A DNA stretch of 44,732 nucleotides from Methylomonas sp. (GTDB taxonomy: Bacteria; Pseudomonadota; Gammaproteobacteria; Methylococcales; Methylomonadaceae): assembly GCA_026988155.1 (NCBI GenBank), contig JALSLW010000069.1, positions 1-44,732 on the forward strand, in the 5' to 3' direction. The position numbers and the translations under genes are program-made. Under the pieces are notes generated by a model. The model had not been told where the DNA came from, did no database searches, and was given only the letters and a program-made list of their open reading frames with translations. Positions 27,888 to 36,306 of this stretch are shown here, one piece after another. Numbering within the stretch: the stretch's first letter is position 1; each line of letters begins with the position of its first letter.

Positions 27888-28751
27888 ATGCAAAAGTTAC
27901 TTTTAACGGCAATATTAGCTCTAACAATCTCTTCTTCAGCGTTTGCTGAAAAAGAGTTTATGAATCATACCAGCCTGATGGATCATGGCGATGGCCATTT
28001 TATGGATATGGATGGCGGCATGATAATGGGGCAGAATACTGATACTTTGCCTGGTGGCTGCGATAAAATTGCGGCAACTGAAGAAATTACTGTTCATGCC
28101 GGGCATAAGTATTCTGAAAAATTCCCGGGCAGAATGTATGCCTTTGATATACAGGAATATCAGTTTAAACCGTGTACAAAGCTAACGGTTCATTTCATTA
28201 ATGATGATAATATTCGACATCAGTGGATGATGCATGGTCTGCCTAAGTATTTATATCCAAAAGGAATGTTTCATATGGAATTAACAGGCCCAGGTAAAAT
28301 ATCTGGCACCTTGATTTTCCCCCCTAATGATAAAACCTACCTGGTTCATTGTGATATTTCTCAGCACATGGAAAAGGGTATGAAAGCTCAGCTGAAAATT
28401 GGCAAAGGCAGTGGCGATTTGCCAAGTATACCAGGTGTAACAGCAAATGTTATTCAGGATGATTACAGTGATAGCATTCCTGAAAAAGATGTCAAAAAGC
28501 CAATGACTGCTAAGGAAAAAAAGGCTGCCAGTGCTGTTGCAGCTTCTGAGAATGAATCTGTTATTTCAGGTGTATTGATTATTGGACTGGCTGCTGGTTT
28601 GGTTCTCGCCCCATTGCTATCGAAGAGATTTAAAGGCATGGCTGTCGGCGAAATTGTTAGTGCCATTTTTGAAATGATTGCAAAGGGTATTGGTATTGTT
28701 ACAAAGTTAATAATGGGATTGATTAAAATTATTTCACCTAATAAGACATAA
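27888..28751 (+). CDS. Membrane-anchored cupredoxin-like protein
   Basis: The 287-residue protein has a signal peptide (cleavage at AFA, residue 20), then a Met/His-rich segment (25-48, with MDHGDGHFMDMDGG) likely to bind copper, and a cupredoxin domain with blue-copper-type ligands IRHQWMMHG (His111) and HCDISQHMEKGM (Cys155, His160, Met161 or Met165). A Lys/Ala-rich linker and a span (about 224-242) follow, then a second hydrophobic helix (about 248-282). The ATG at 27888 sits one base after the oxidase stop, with a GGGGGG ribosome site inside the oxidase end, so the two are coupled. It probably exchanges electrons or copper with the oxidase. Confidence 0.83.
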   Translation: MQKLLLTAILALTISSSAFAEKEFMNHTSLMDHGDGHFMDMDGGMIMGQNTDTLPGGCDKIAATEEITVHAGHKYSEKFPGRMYAFDIQEYQFKPCTKLTVHFINDDNIRHQWMMHGLPKYLYPKGMFHMELTGPGKISGTLIFPPNDKTYLVHCDISQHMEKGMKAQLKIGKGSGDLPSIPGVTANVIQDDYSDSIPEKDVKKPMTAKEKKAASAVAASENESVISGVLIIGLAAGLVLAPLLSKRFKGMAVGEIVSAIFEMIAKGIGIVTKLIMGLIKIISPNKT

Positions 28752-28770
28752 CTTGATAGTATAAAGAGAG

Positions 28771-28803
28771 CCCCTGAAGTTGTTTTATTTCAGGGGTTTT
28801 TTT
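28771..28803 (+). terminator. Terminator after the copper-protein cluster
   Basis: CCCCTGAA (28771-28778) and TTCAGGGG (28789-28796) form an 8-bp stem with a 10-base loop, followed by seven T. The next gene begins only 14 bases later, so it must have its own signal or depend on read-through. Confidence 0.9.
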
Positions 28804-28816
28804 ATGGGAAAAATAA

Positions 28817-29242
28817 ATGCAGGAAGAGCTGGTAAGTTTCTGGGGGCTGTTTTTAAGTGCCTTTATTTCGTCAACTATTGCACCTGGCGGGTCTGAAGCA
28901 GTATTGGCGTATATGGTTTCAGCAGGGGGATTTAAAACGGAAGGGCTGGTGTTAATTGCAACCATTGGAAATACTCTAGGAGCCTTGACTACCTGGCTTC
29001 TTGGTATATTGGCCGCCAGGAAGTTTTCAATGGAAAATGTGCTGTCAGAAAAAAAGAAAAAGGCATTGAACATTGTTAAACGCTGGGGGGTATGGGCTTT
29101 GTTTTTTTCCTGGCTGCCTATAGTTGGAGATGGGTTATGCTTTGCAGGTGGCTGGTTGAGGCTGCCTTTTTTGATTTCATGCATTGCTATTTTTATAGGG
29201 AAGGCATTAAGGTATATATTTGTAGCTTTTGTTTTTATTTAA
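28817..29242 (+). CDS. YqaA/DedA-like small membrane protein
   Basis: A 141-residue inner-membrane protein of the SNARE-associated (VTT) superfamily, YqaA type. It has four or so hydrophobic segments, the re-entrant motif SAFISSTIAPGGSEAVLAYM near residue 13-32, GNTLGALTTWLLG, and SWLPIVGDGLCFAGGWLRLP near 98-117. The family is tied to membrane lipid homeostasis, without an established reaction. The ribosome site is weak. It may belong with the 29302 gene. Confidence 0.8.
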   Translation: MQEELVSFWGLFLSAFISSTIAPGGSEAVLAYMVSAGGFKTEGLVLIATIGNTLGALTTWLLGILAARKFSMENVLSEKKKKALNIVKRWGVWALFFSWLPIVGDGLCFAGGWLRLPFLISCIAIFIGKALRYIFVAFVFI

Positions 29243-29301
29243 TTTTTGAAAAGCTTTTTGACAGCTTGCCCTAGTAAAATGATTGGGTATAAAGAGGTTT
29301 T

Positions 29302-30093
29302 ATGTTTAGATATTTTCCTGAAGTTGATATTGAAGTCATTCATAAGCAGCGAGATTATTATATTATCGCTTTTGCTTTCATTGCAGTGGCTTTATGTTTT
29401 TTGATCGATTCTGTAGCAAATATTGAATTGCAATATGCGCTGGGTATAGCGGGATGGGCATCATTGATATTTATACTTCAAGGGGAGTGTAAATATGTGA
29501 GGGCACAGGTCTTTGTTGCAGTAACATTTGCCACAATAGGCGAGAATTTTGCCTCCATTTATATGTCAGGCTATACTTATCGGCTAGAAAACCTTCCATG
29601 GTTTGTTCCGCCTGGACATGGGCTGGTTTATTTGACTGCAATAGTCATAGGCCGTACTGATCTGTTTTTAAAGTATGCTAGAACAATTGCCGCTTTTGTG
29701 GTTTTAGTGGGAGGTACTTGGGCTATATTGGCATTTACTGCTGTTATTGGGCGAGAAGATGAAGTCGGTACCCTTTTATTTTGTATCTATTTATTATTTT
29801 TATTTAAAGGACGTTCACCGATGGTGTATTTAGGTGCCTTTTTTATTACCACATGGGTAGAATTGATCGGAACATCTTTAGGAACATGGAATTGGGCTGC
29901 TATTGATCCTGCCACAACTTTAACGCAGGGGAATCCTCCAAGTGGTGTGGCGGCCTGGTATTGTCTTGTTGATGCTGTCGCTATGGGCTTTGCGGTTCCG
30001 GTGATGCGGAGGACAAAAAAAGTGTTAAAATTCTTGAGGATAAAAAAAGATACCGTGGGTAACTTACTTCCCCCTTTGAAAAAGGGGGATTAA
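29302..30093 (+). CDS. Multi-pass membrane protein of unknown function
   Basis: Not recognised. The 263 residues form about seven hydrophobic segments, with conserved-looking polar stretches GENFASIYMSGYTYRLENLPWFVPPGHG, a WVELIGTSLGTWNW turn and TLTQGNPPSGVAAWYCLVDA. These resemble the Glu/Gly-rich loops of some carotenoid/lipid-type membrane enzymes, but I cannot assign it. AGAGG lies 5-9 bases before the ATG. The last residues, LLPPLKKGD, and the stop codon come from a CCCCC-GGGGG repeat (30069-30100), so the C-terminal tail appears to have been supplied by a dispersed repeat. Confidence 0.75.
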   Translation: MFRYFPEVDIEVIHKQRDYYIIAFAFIAVALCFLIDSVANIELQYALGIAGWASLIFILQGECKYVRAQVFVAVTFATIGENFASIYMSGYTYRLENLPWFVPPGHGLVYLTAIVIGRTDLFLKYARTIAAFVVLVGGTWAILAFTAVIGREDEVGTLLFCIYLLFLFKGRSPMVYLGAFFITTWVELIGTSLGTWNWAAIDPATTLTQGNPPSGVAAWYCLVDAVAMGFAVPVMRRTKKVLKFLRIKKDTVGNLLPPLKKGD

Positions 30094-30100
30094 GAGGGGG
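30069..30100. repeat. Short C-run/G-run palindromic repeat at a gene end
   Basis: CCCCCTTTGAAAAAGGGGG followed by ATTAAGAGGGGG. This is the pattern of a small dispersed repeat seen in many bacterial genomes (C5-TTTGAAAAA-G5 units with a trailing G-run). It sits between convergent genes and encodes the end of the upstream protein. Only one copy is present in the window. Confidence 0.6.
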
Positions 30101-30121
30101 TTTACAAAAAGAGAGTAGGCA

Positions 30122-31036
30122 TTACGGCTTTATAGCAGTAAAAATTCCATACTCAACTAACTGGTCAGTAAAAAGTCTATGCTGAGCAATTCCCACTTTA
30201 AAGTTGGCTGTTTGAGCTTTGGATCGCAGTCCCAGCCACTGGGTTAGCATTTGCACAGGTTTTAAACGCTTGGCGACTTTAAACATATAATCAGCGGAAG
30301 GCAAAGTTTCGGCTGTTATGTCTTTATATAAAATATTAGAAAAATGCTTCTGCTCTAATAGCTGAGTAAACTCATCTCGGGAACATAAGTTAGGCACCGC
30401 CCAGCCATTTAGGCAGGTCACAATGTCTTGCCATTCATCATCAGAAAATTCACGGCGGGTAATAAATCCATCGCAAATAACAATTTTTCCTCCCGGACGA
30501 AGGAGTCGAAAAGCTTCTTTCAAAAATTCACCTTTATTTAAGGCGTGACAGACACTTTCAAGTCCCCAAATAACATCAAAGGACTCATCCTGAAATGGTG
30601 TGGCACAAAAATCTGAAACTTGAAAGTCAGTTTTATCAGCAACACCTTGGCGTTTGGCATGCTGAGCAGCATATTCTGTTTGCTGTCTGCTAATGGTTAT
30701 CGCAGTCATCTGATTGCCATGCTGTTTTGCCATCCAGATTGAGCTGCCTCCAATACCGCAACCAGCATCCAATACATGATCAGTAGGAGAGATATTCGCT
30801 AAATCATAAAGAACCTGATTCTTATTAATTAATGCCTGGTGATGTGATTTGGTGTTTTTGTCCCAGTAGCCATAGTGCAAAGCAAGGTTTTCTTTGTTGC
30901 ACCAAGCAAATAAGTAATCATGGTAGCAATCATCGTAGTGCTTTTCTGCATCGGCTTTAAGCTTATCTGCTGATAATTCAGTGTCCTTGCGTAAAGTGCT
31001 GCTACGGTAATCATTGTTTGGTTCCAAATATTGCAT
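30122..31036 (-). CDS. SAM-dependent methyltransferase, sterol/tocopherol-methyltransferase-like
   Basis: The 304-residue soluble protein is a class I methyltransferase. Motif I is VLDAGCGIGGSSIWMAKQHG (about 88-107). TAITISRQQTEYA is the post-I acidic/adenine region, FDVIWGLESVCHALNKGEFLKEA is motif II/III, and LLRPGGKIVICDGF is the next strand. LHYGYWDKNTKSHHQAL before motif I is the substrate-cap segment seen in small-molecule C- and N-methyltransferases (tocopherol, sterol, sarcosine). The substrate is unknown. The ATG at 31036 has no strong ribosome site. It converges with the 29302 gene. Confidence 0.82.
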   Translation of the reverse strand: MQYLEPNNDYRSSTLRKDTELSADKLKADAEKHYDDCYHDYLFAWCNKENLALHYGYWDKNTKSHHQALINKNQVLYDLANISPTDHVLDAGCGIGGSSIWMAKQHGNQMTAITISRQQTEYAAQHAKRQGVADKTDFQVSDFCATPFQDESFDVIWGLESVCHALNKGEFLKEAFRLLRPGGKIVICDGFITRREFSDDEWQDIVTCLNGWAVPNLCSRDEFTQLLEQKHFSNILYKDITAETLPSADYMFKVAKRLKPVQMLTQWLGLRSKAQTANFKVGIAQHRLFTDQLVEYGIFTAIKP

Positions 31037-31169
31037 TGTTATTTTTTGTTAGGAGGTTTTATGTATTATTGTATTACATTTTATTAATTGGTATCGCTTA
31101 AGCTGGCTTTTTAGCATCCTGATAGAGTAGTATTGCATAGGTTATTATGAAAAAATTAAAGAGGATATT

Positions 31170-31595
31170 ATGGAACGTCGTAATTTTATAGGTTTAAGTA
31201 TCGCTGGCATAAGTGCTGGTTTAATTCCATCCACTTCTGCTTTTGCTAAAAACAAAGAGAAAAATATGGCTGGAGGAGTGTTTTATACAAAGCAAAACCC
31301 AGGGCGTTGGAGTAAAAAAATAGCGGGGCACTTGCCTAATATTAGTATTGAAAACTCAAATGGAAAAGTAACTGTACAGGTTGTAACCGCACATGGAATG
31401 GATGGCTATACGCATTATATAGTTAAACATGTGTTGCTGGATGAAGATTATAATTTTCTTGATGAGAAAATGTTTGACCCAACAAAAGATAAAGCGCCTA
31501 TTTCAACTTTTGAGTTGAAAAATTACAAAGGAAAAGTTTATGCATTGAGTATGTGTAATAAACATGATGTCTGGATTAATGAAGCAATGATTTAG
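31170..31595 (+). CDS. Tat-exported superoxide-reductase-like (desulfoferrodoxin family) protein
   Basis: The 141 residues start with a twin-arginine signal (MERRNFIGLSIAGISAGL) and the probable cleavage site is near AFA (residue 26). The mature part has the order of iron ligands expected for the superoxide-reductase centre II: His in AGHLPNI, His in TAHGMDGYTHYI (two), then Cys and His in SMCNKHDVW. The N-terminal desulforedoxin domain is absent, as in neelaredoxin. In this family the Fe(His)4Cys centre reduces superoxide to peroxide. Because the family overlaps in fold with Sox-type carrier domains, a different periplasmic role is possible. AGAGGA precedes the ATG. It appears monocistronic. 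Confidence 0.78.
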   Translation: MERRNFIGLSIAGISAGLIPSTSAFAKNKEKNMAGGVFYTKQNPGRWSKKIAGHLPNISIENSNGKVTVQVVTAHGMDGYTHYIVKHVLLDEDYNFLDEKMFDPTKDKAPISTFELKNYKGKVYALSMCNKHDVWINEAMI

Positions 31596-31756
31596 TTTTT
31601 TTGATTGTCGATAGCAGCGTAATCTTTTGACAAAATTGACTGATAGAAACTTATACTATTGATCGTATGTGTATAACCTTATGTTGCAGAGGAAGTGGCG
31701 GGCGGTCAATATTTTTTAGGGCTAAGCCTATTCTAAATTAATATGCAGAGTGAAAG

Positions 31757-32458
31757 ATGGATAGGTTATCAGTTGTAATCATTACAAAAAATGAAGAAGA
31801 CTTTATTTTAGATGCGATAGAGTCAGTGCAATTCGCAGATGAGGTTATAGTCCTTGATAGTTGTTCTCATGATAAAACATGTGAGATTGCCATAGAGTTC
31901 GGTGCAAAAGTATTTACAGGCGAGTGGCTTGGTTATGGGGCTCAAAAAAATAAAGCAGTTTCTTTAGCCTCTAATGACTGGGTGTTTGTTTTAGATGCTG
32001 ATGAAAGAGTTACAAAAAAATTAGCAATTGAAATTACTCAAATGATGGAGCAAAAGACAAAGCCTGTAGCTTTCTATGTGGCAAGATTAAACTATTTTTT
32101 CGGAAAGGAAATACGAGGCTGTGGGTTATATCCAGATTACAGCATTAGGCTGTTTAATCGAAAAAATGGGCGGTTTAATGAGGTGGAAGTCCATGAAAGC
32201 GTTCAAGTTCAAGGTAAGGTTGGCTATTTGAATAATCATATGGATCATTATGCTTATAGTGATATTAGCGAATTTATAGTGAAACAGAATAAATATTCAT
32301 CTTTAAATAAAAAGTCAAATAAATTGAAGGCATTGTTTAGCCCTTTTTGGACCTTTGTTAAATTATATGTAATCAAACGAGGGTTTATGGAAGGATGGAG
32401 AGGTTTTGTTATTTCTTCTTTGTATGCCCAATACACTTTTTGGAAATATATAAAATGA
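31757..32458 (+). CDS. Family 2 glycosyltransferase, WaaE-like
   Basis: The 233-residue GT-A enzyme reads LSVVIITKNEEDFILDAIES at the start, VIVLDSCSHDKTCEIA with the nucleotide Asp, and WVFVLDADERVTKKL with the DAD metal motif (about 76-78). RGCGLYPDYSIRLFNRKNGRFNEVEVHE is the acceptor-side segment typical of the WaaE/KdtX-type lipopolysaccharide core glucosyltransferases. A membrane-associated C-terminal helix pair follows. It opens the glycan cluster, and its TGA overlaps the next gene's ATG by 4 bases (ATGA). Confidence 0.88.
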   Translation: MDRLSVVIITKNEEDFILDAIESVQFADEVIVLDSCSHDKTCEIAIEFGAKVFTGEWLGYGAQKNKAVSLASNDWVFVLDADERVTKKLAIEITQMMEQKTKPVAFYVARLNYFFGKEIRGCGLYPDYSIRLFNRKNGRFNEVEVHESVQVQGKVGYLNNHMDHYAYSDISEFIVKQNKYSSLNKKSNKLKALFSPFWTFVKLYVIKRGFMEGWRGFVISSLYAQYTFWKYIK

Positions 32459-33555
32459 AGAGTAGTATAATAACTGTGCTCCATACAGAATGGTCTGATG
32501 GCTGGGGGGGGCAGGAAATAAGAATAATAAGTGAAATGGAAGGGGTCAGGAAAGCTGGGGTAAATGTTTTTTTGGCTTGTAGAGAAGGAGCTCAAATAAA
32601 AGAAAAAGCATTAGAACGGGGCTTTAATGTTTTTGTTTTGCCATTCAAAGGAAATACCGATTTAAAAACGCTGTATGGACTTTATAAAATAATAAAAAAG
32701 AACAAGGTCGACATTGTAAATACGCATAGTGGCAAGGATACCTGGGTTGGAGGGATTGCGGCAAAGTTGGCAGGAGTGAAGTTTATAAGAACCCGGCATT
32801 TGTCTAATGATATTCGTTGTTCTCGGTTGAATTTTATTAATGAATTGGCTGATTATATTTTTACTACAGGTGAAAGCATTAGAGAGCGGATGATTCAGCA
32901 TAATCGAATAAAGCCCCAGAAAATACAGTCAATCCCAACAGGGATTGATGAAGAAATTTTTAGAGCAGGCCTCTATGATAGATCCGACTGTAGAAAAGAA
33001 TTCAAAATAAATGATGATGAGCTTGCTATTGGAATTATTGCTGTGTTGAGGGCATTTAAGAGGCACGATCGTTTTGTTGAGCTGGTAGCAAGAATAGTAG
33101 ATGGCAACCAAAATAAAAAGCTAAAATTTTTTATTGCCGGGGATGGGCCTCAAAGAGAGGCTATAGAGAAAAAAATAGAAGATTTAAATTTGACTCAGTA
33201 TATCACTTGTCTTGGACATGTAAAAAATGTACCTGTTTTGTTAAGGGCTTTAGATATTTTTATTTTAACTTCAGATAGTAAAGAAGGGGTGCCTCAGTCA
33301 GTTATGCAGGCTTTGCTTATGGATAAAGCTGTGATAGCAACAGATTCTGGCAGTACCGGCGATTTATATGAAAACGAAAATTTTGTTTTGGTTGATAGAA
33401 ATGATGTGGAAAAAATGTTTTTTGAACTGAACCATCTTATAAATAATACTGAGGAGATAGAGCGCTATTCAAATAAGGCAAGAAGCTATGTTTGCGAAAA
33501 TTTCAGTCATAAAAAAATGATAATTAATATTATGAACGTATACAGAAAAATATAA
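32455..33555 (+). CDS. Family 4 glycosyltransferase
   Basis: The 366-residue GT-B enzyme opens with SIITVLHTEWSDGWGGQEIRI, the N-terminal glycine loop. A nucleotide-binding half follows with IPTGIDEEIFRAG, FFIAGDGPQREAIE, and SDSKEGVPQSVMQALLMDKAVIATDSGSTGDL, which corresponds to the EX7E region. The ATG at 32455 overlaps the previous stop (ATGA); the earlier in-frame Met lies inside the upstream gene. The acceptor is probably a lipopolysaccharide core or O-chain sugar. Confidence 0.87.
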   Translation: MKSSIITVLHTEWSDGWGGQEIRIISEMEGVRKAGVNVFLACREGAQIKEKALERGFNVFVLPFKGNTDLKTLYGLYKIIKKNKVDIVNTHSGKDTWVGGIAAKLAGVKFIRTRHLSNDIRCSRLNFINELADYIFTTGESIRERMIQHNRIKPQKIQSIPTGIDEEIFRAGLYDRSDCRKEFKINDDELAIGIIAVLRAFKRHDRFVELVARIVDGNQNKKLKFFIAGDGPQREAIEKKIEDLNLTQYITCLGHVKNVPVLLRALDIFILTSDSKEGVPQSVMQALLMDKAVIATDSGSTGDLYENENFVLVDRNDVEKMFFELNHLINNTEEIERYSNKARSYVCENFSHKKMIINIMNVYRKI

Positions 33556-33578
33556 AGATAGTATTGATAGGTATTCCG

Positions 33579-34673
33579 TTGATTAAGATATTGTTATTAA
33601 AGTATAGAAATATTGGTGATGTTTTGCTGGCTACAGCATTAATCGACAACTTGAAAAGCATGTATCCTGATTCAGAAATTGATTTTTCTGTTAATAAGGG
33701 CTGTGAGGAAATGCTGACTCTTAACCCGGAAGTAAATAAAGTCATTTGTTATGACCGGCAGAAAGTGAAAAAAAAGAGCTTTTTGGCTAGAATTGCAGAA
33801 GAGGTTAGGTTTGCATTGCGTATTAGAAAGCATCATTATGATTTAGTGATCAATCTGACAGAGGGTGAGAGGGGCGCGCTATTAGCTTTTTTTAGTGGTG
33901 CGAAAAAGAAACTGGGCTATAAAGTGCGACGGGGAATTTTTTCTAAAGTTAAAGTGTTTGATGCTATTGCAAACGATAAAGTATTGCAGCACACAGTCAA
34001 TAAAGATTTACAGTTTATTCAGCTTCTTGGTGGAAAAATAAAGACAAAAAAGGTGGGACTTTTTTTTTCGGCTACAAGTAAAAACAAAATAGATGGTTTA
34101 CTTAAAGAGCATGGCATTAATGGCTTTGTACATCTTCATCCTGTTTCTAGATGGATGTTTAAGTGCTGGAGTGATGAACGTATGGCTGAAATTATAGATT
34201 ATATTTATCAAGTTAAAGGAGGAGATGTAGTTGTCACCTCATCACAAGATAAGATTGAAATGGAAAGAGTTCATAATATTTTAGAACTATGTAAATCAGA
34301 ACCAATAAGTTTTTCTGGCCAATTATCACTGAAGGAGCTAGCAAGTTTGTCTGCGCGTTCAGATCTTTTCTTGGGTGTGGATAGTGCGCCTATGCATATG
34401 GCTGCAGCGCTTAATGTGCCAGTAATTGCATTGTTTGGAGCAAGTGAGCCTATAATTTGGGGACCATGGAATAATGATATGACGACTCAGCGTGATTATC
34501 AAAATAAGGATGGAGTACAAGAAAATGGAAGGCATCATATCATTTCAAACATGGATCATACTCTATATTTTAAAAAAGGAATTAAGCGTTCTGTTGGGAT
34601 GGATAACATTTCGGCAGAACAGGTGAAGGGGGTAATAAATGAATGTGCTAAAAAATATACATCTTTATTTTAG
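33579..34673 (+). CDS. Heptosyltransferase-like (family 9) glycosyltransferase
   Basis: About 364 residues. [29 protein letters not shown] is the family 9 N-terminus (catalytic Asp in GDVLL). The C-terminal ADP-sugar site is [29 protein letters not shown] and [16 protein letters not shown]. Closest in feel to WaaQ-type heptosyltransferase III. The start is taken as TTG 33579 with AGG 8-10 bases upstream; TTG 33564 is an alternative. The end overlaps the acyltransferase gene by 35 bases. Confidence 0.87.
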   Translation: MIKILLLKYRNIGDVLLATALIDNLKSMYPDSEIDFSVNKGCEEMLTLNPEVNKVICYDRQKVKKKSFLARIAEEVRFALRIRKHHYDLVINLTEGERGALLAFFSGAKKKLGYKVRRGIFSKVKVFDAIANDKVLQHTVNKDLQFIQLLGGKIKTKKVGLFFSATSKNKIDGLLKEHGINGFVHLHPVSRWMFKCWSDERMAEIIDYIYQVKGGDVVVTSSQDKIEMERVHNILELCKSEPISFSGQLSLKELASLSARSDLFLGVDSAPMHMAAALNVPVIALFGASEPIIWGPWNNDMTTQRDYQNKDGVQENGRHHIISNMDHTLYFKKGIKRSVGMDNISAEQVKGVINECAKKYTSLF

Positions 34674-35187
34674 GTTTAGAAAAAAGAAATTTAAAAAAAT
34701 AGGACGTTATGCCGACTATAAACAGCTTTCTTCCCGCTTTTTGTTTCCTGAAAAGATAGAAATTGGAAATAACACCAAAATATTGGAAAATGCTTTTTTT
34801 GATGGAGTGGGGGGGGTTGTCATTGGAAAATGCTGTATGGTTGCGCCTTACTGTACAATTTTGTCATGTAATCATAATTATGATCAAGATGTAAAGTTTT
34901 TACCTTTTGATAATAAAATGATTATGAAAAAAGTGGTCATAAAGGATTATTGCTGGGTGGGGCGAAATGTGATGATTATGCCGGGGGTTACAATAGGTGT
35001 TGCTAGCATTATAGCTGCGGGTAGTGTAGTTACAAAAGACGTCTCTGATTATACCGTTGTAGGTGGAAACCCCGCGATGTTAATTAAGAAAAGGGATGAA
35101 GTGAGAATTAATGCACTTATACTTTCAGGCCAGTGTATTAATGACTTAAAGGTTAACAAAAACAATAAAAAAGAATATTTAGGGTGA
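34639..35187 (+). CDS. Hexapeptide-repeat acyltransferase, WbbJ-like
   Basis: The 182-residue left-handed beta-helix protein shows hexapeptide turns in [69 protein letters not shown] and [12 protein letters not shown]. The catalytic His lies in LSCNHNYD. It likely O- or N-acetylates a sugar of the glycan made by the cluster. GAAGGGGG precedes the ATG. It overlaps the gene upstream by 35 bases and the gene downstream by 4 (GTGA). Confidence 0.87.
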   Translation: MNVLKNIHLYFRFRKKKFKKIGRYADYKQLSSRFLFPEKIEIGNNTKILENAFFDGVGGVVIGKCCMVAPYCTILSCNHNYDQDVKFLPFDNKMIMKKVVIKDYCWVGRNVMIMPGVTIGVASIIAAGSVVTKDVSDYTVVGGNPAMLIKKRDEVRINALILSGQCINDLKVNKNNKKEYLG

Positions 35188-36296
35188 ATATTTACTATTA
35201 TCACCCGTTAGATCTTAGTTTTAAATCAGCTCAAACTATTCAGGTCATTAAAGACTATTGCAGTCTGTCAAAAAAACGACATAATATTTTTATTTATGGG
35301 CAATATTCGCAGATAAGTGAACTGGAAGAAGTTCTAAAATTCACTAAAGACTGTTCAGTTTCCTTATCAAAATATCCAAAATCCAAAATTAACAGAATGC
35401 TAAGTAAATTTTTTTTTCTAGTCCGCATGCTTAAGGATAAAGAAAAAAAAATCATCATTACTCGTGACTTGGATAAAGCAAAAAGTATGGTTGCTTGTAG
35501 GAAAATAATGAGGGCAAAAATTGTTCATGAAATGCACGAGGAGTCTTTTTCTTATCTTTTTAAAAGAAGAGTCACTAAAGAAAGTGTGCTGGCTATTTTT
35601 TCTAAAGTCGATGCCATTCTATTTACCAATCAGTCGCAAGTTATTTTTTATGAGCAGGAGTTTGGCTCCCAACCCTACTGTCATATTGTTTTACCCAATG
35701 GGGTTGAAGACGGTAAGTTTATTAATGTGAAGCGTAAAAATAATCATGTATTAACTTATTTGGGACAGTTTAATCGCTGGAAAAATGTGGAGCTTATTTT
35801 TAGTTCTCTTGCTCTGCTTGATGATAAATACACTTTGAGAGTTGCTGGGGGTAAGGGGGTTGAAAGTGACAGGAACTATATTAATAGCTTAATGGAAAAA
35901 TATGGAATAATTAAACAAAGAGTAAATTTTTTAGGTTTCGTTGATAACAACGATATAACAGAGAAGGTGTTGAACGAATCAAATGTACTGCTTTTACCAT
36001 TAGGGGATAATATTCAGTCTAAATATTTAACATCACCTATGAAACTGTTTGAATATATGAGCACAGAAATACCAATTGTTTCTATTGACTATCCATCAAT
36101 TAAATCCCTTGTTGGAGAAGATATTGTTTTTCTTTCTGAAAATAACCCTGAAAGCTTTAGCCGAGCAATTAATAAGGCCGCAAGTTTTATTGGTATAGAT
36201 AGCCGAGTGTTAAATATGAATAAGAAGGTTAAGAAACTGACCTATCAAGCTAGAAGTGAGCGGTATAATAATTTTATAGCATACCTGGATAAGTAA
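35184..36296 (+). CDS. Family 4-type glycosyltransferase
   Basis: 370-residue GT-B enzyme. The N-terminal half is variable and lysine-rich. [18 protein letters not shown] and [16 protein letters not shown] are followed by [47 protein letters not shown], and [22 protein letters not shown], the EX7E-type donor segment. It starts with GTG overlapping the previous stop. The sugar is unknown. Low G+C and Lys/Asn-rich coding suggest the cluster may be partly acquired. Confidence 0.84.
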   Translation: MNIYYYHPLDLSFKSAQTIQVIKDYCSLSKKRHNIFIYGQYSQISELEEVLKFTKDCSVSLSKYPKSKINRMLSKFFFLVRMLKDKEKKIIITRDLDKAKSMVACRKIMRAKIVHEMHEESFSYLFKRRVTKESVLAIFSKVDAILFTNQSQVIFYEQEFGSQPYCHIVLPNGVEDGKFINVKRKNNHVLTYLGQFNRWKNVELIFSSLALLDDKYTLRVAGGKGVESDRNYINSLMEKYGIIKQRVNFLGFVDNNDITEKVLNESNVLLLPLGDNIQSKYLTSPMKLFEYMSTEIPIVSIDYPSIKSLVGEDIVFLSENNPESFSRAINKAASFIGIDSRVLNMNKKVKKLTYQARSERYNNFIAYLDK

Positions 36297-36306
36297 CAGT
36301 ATTAAA

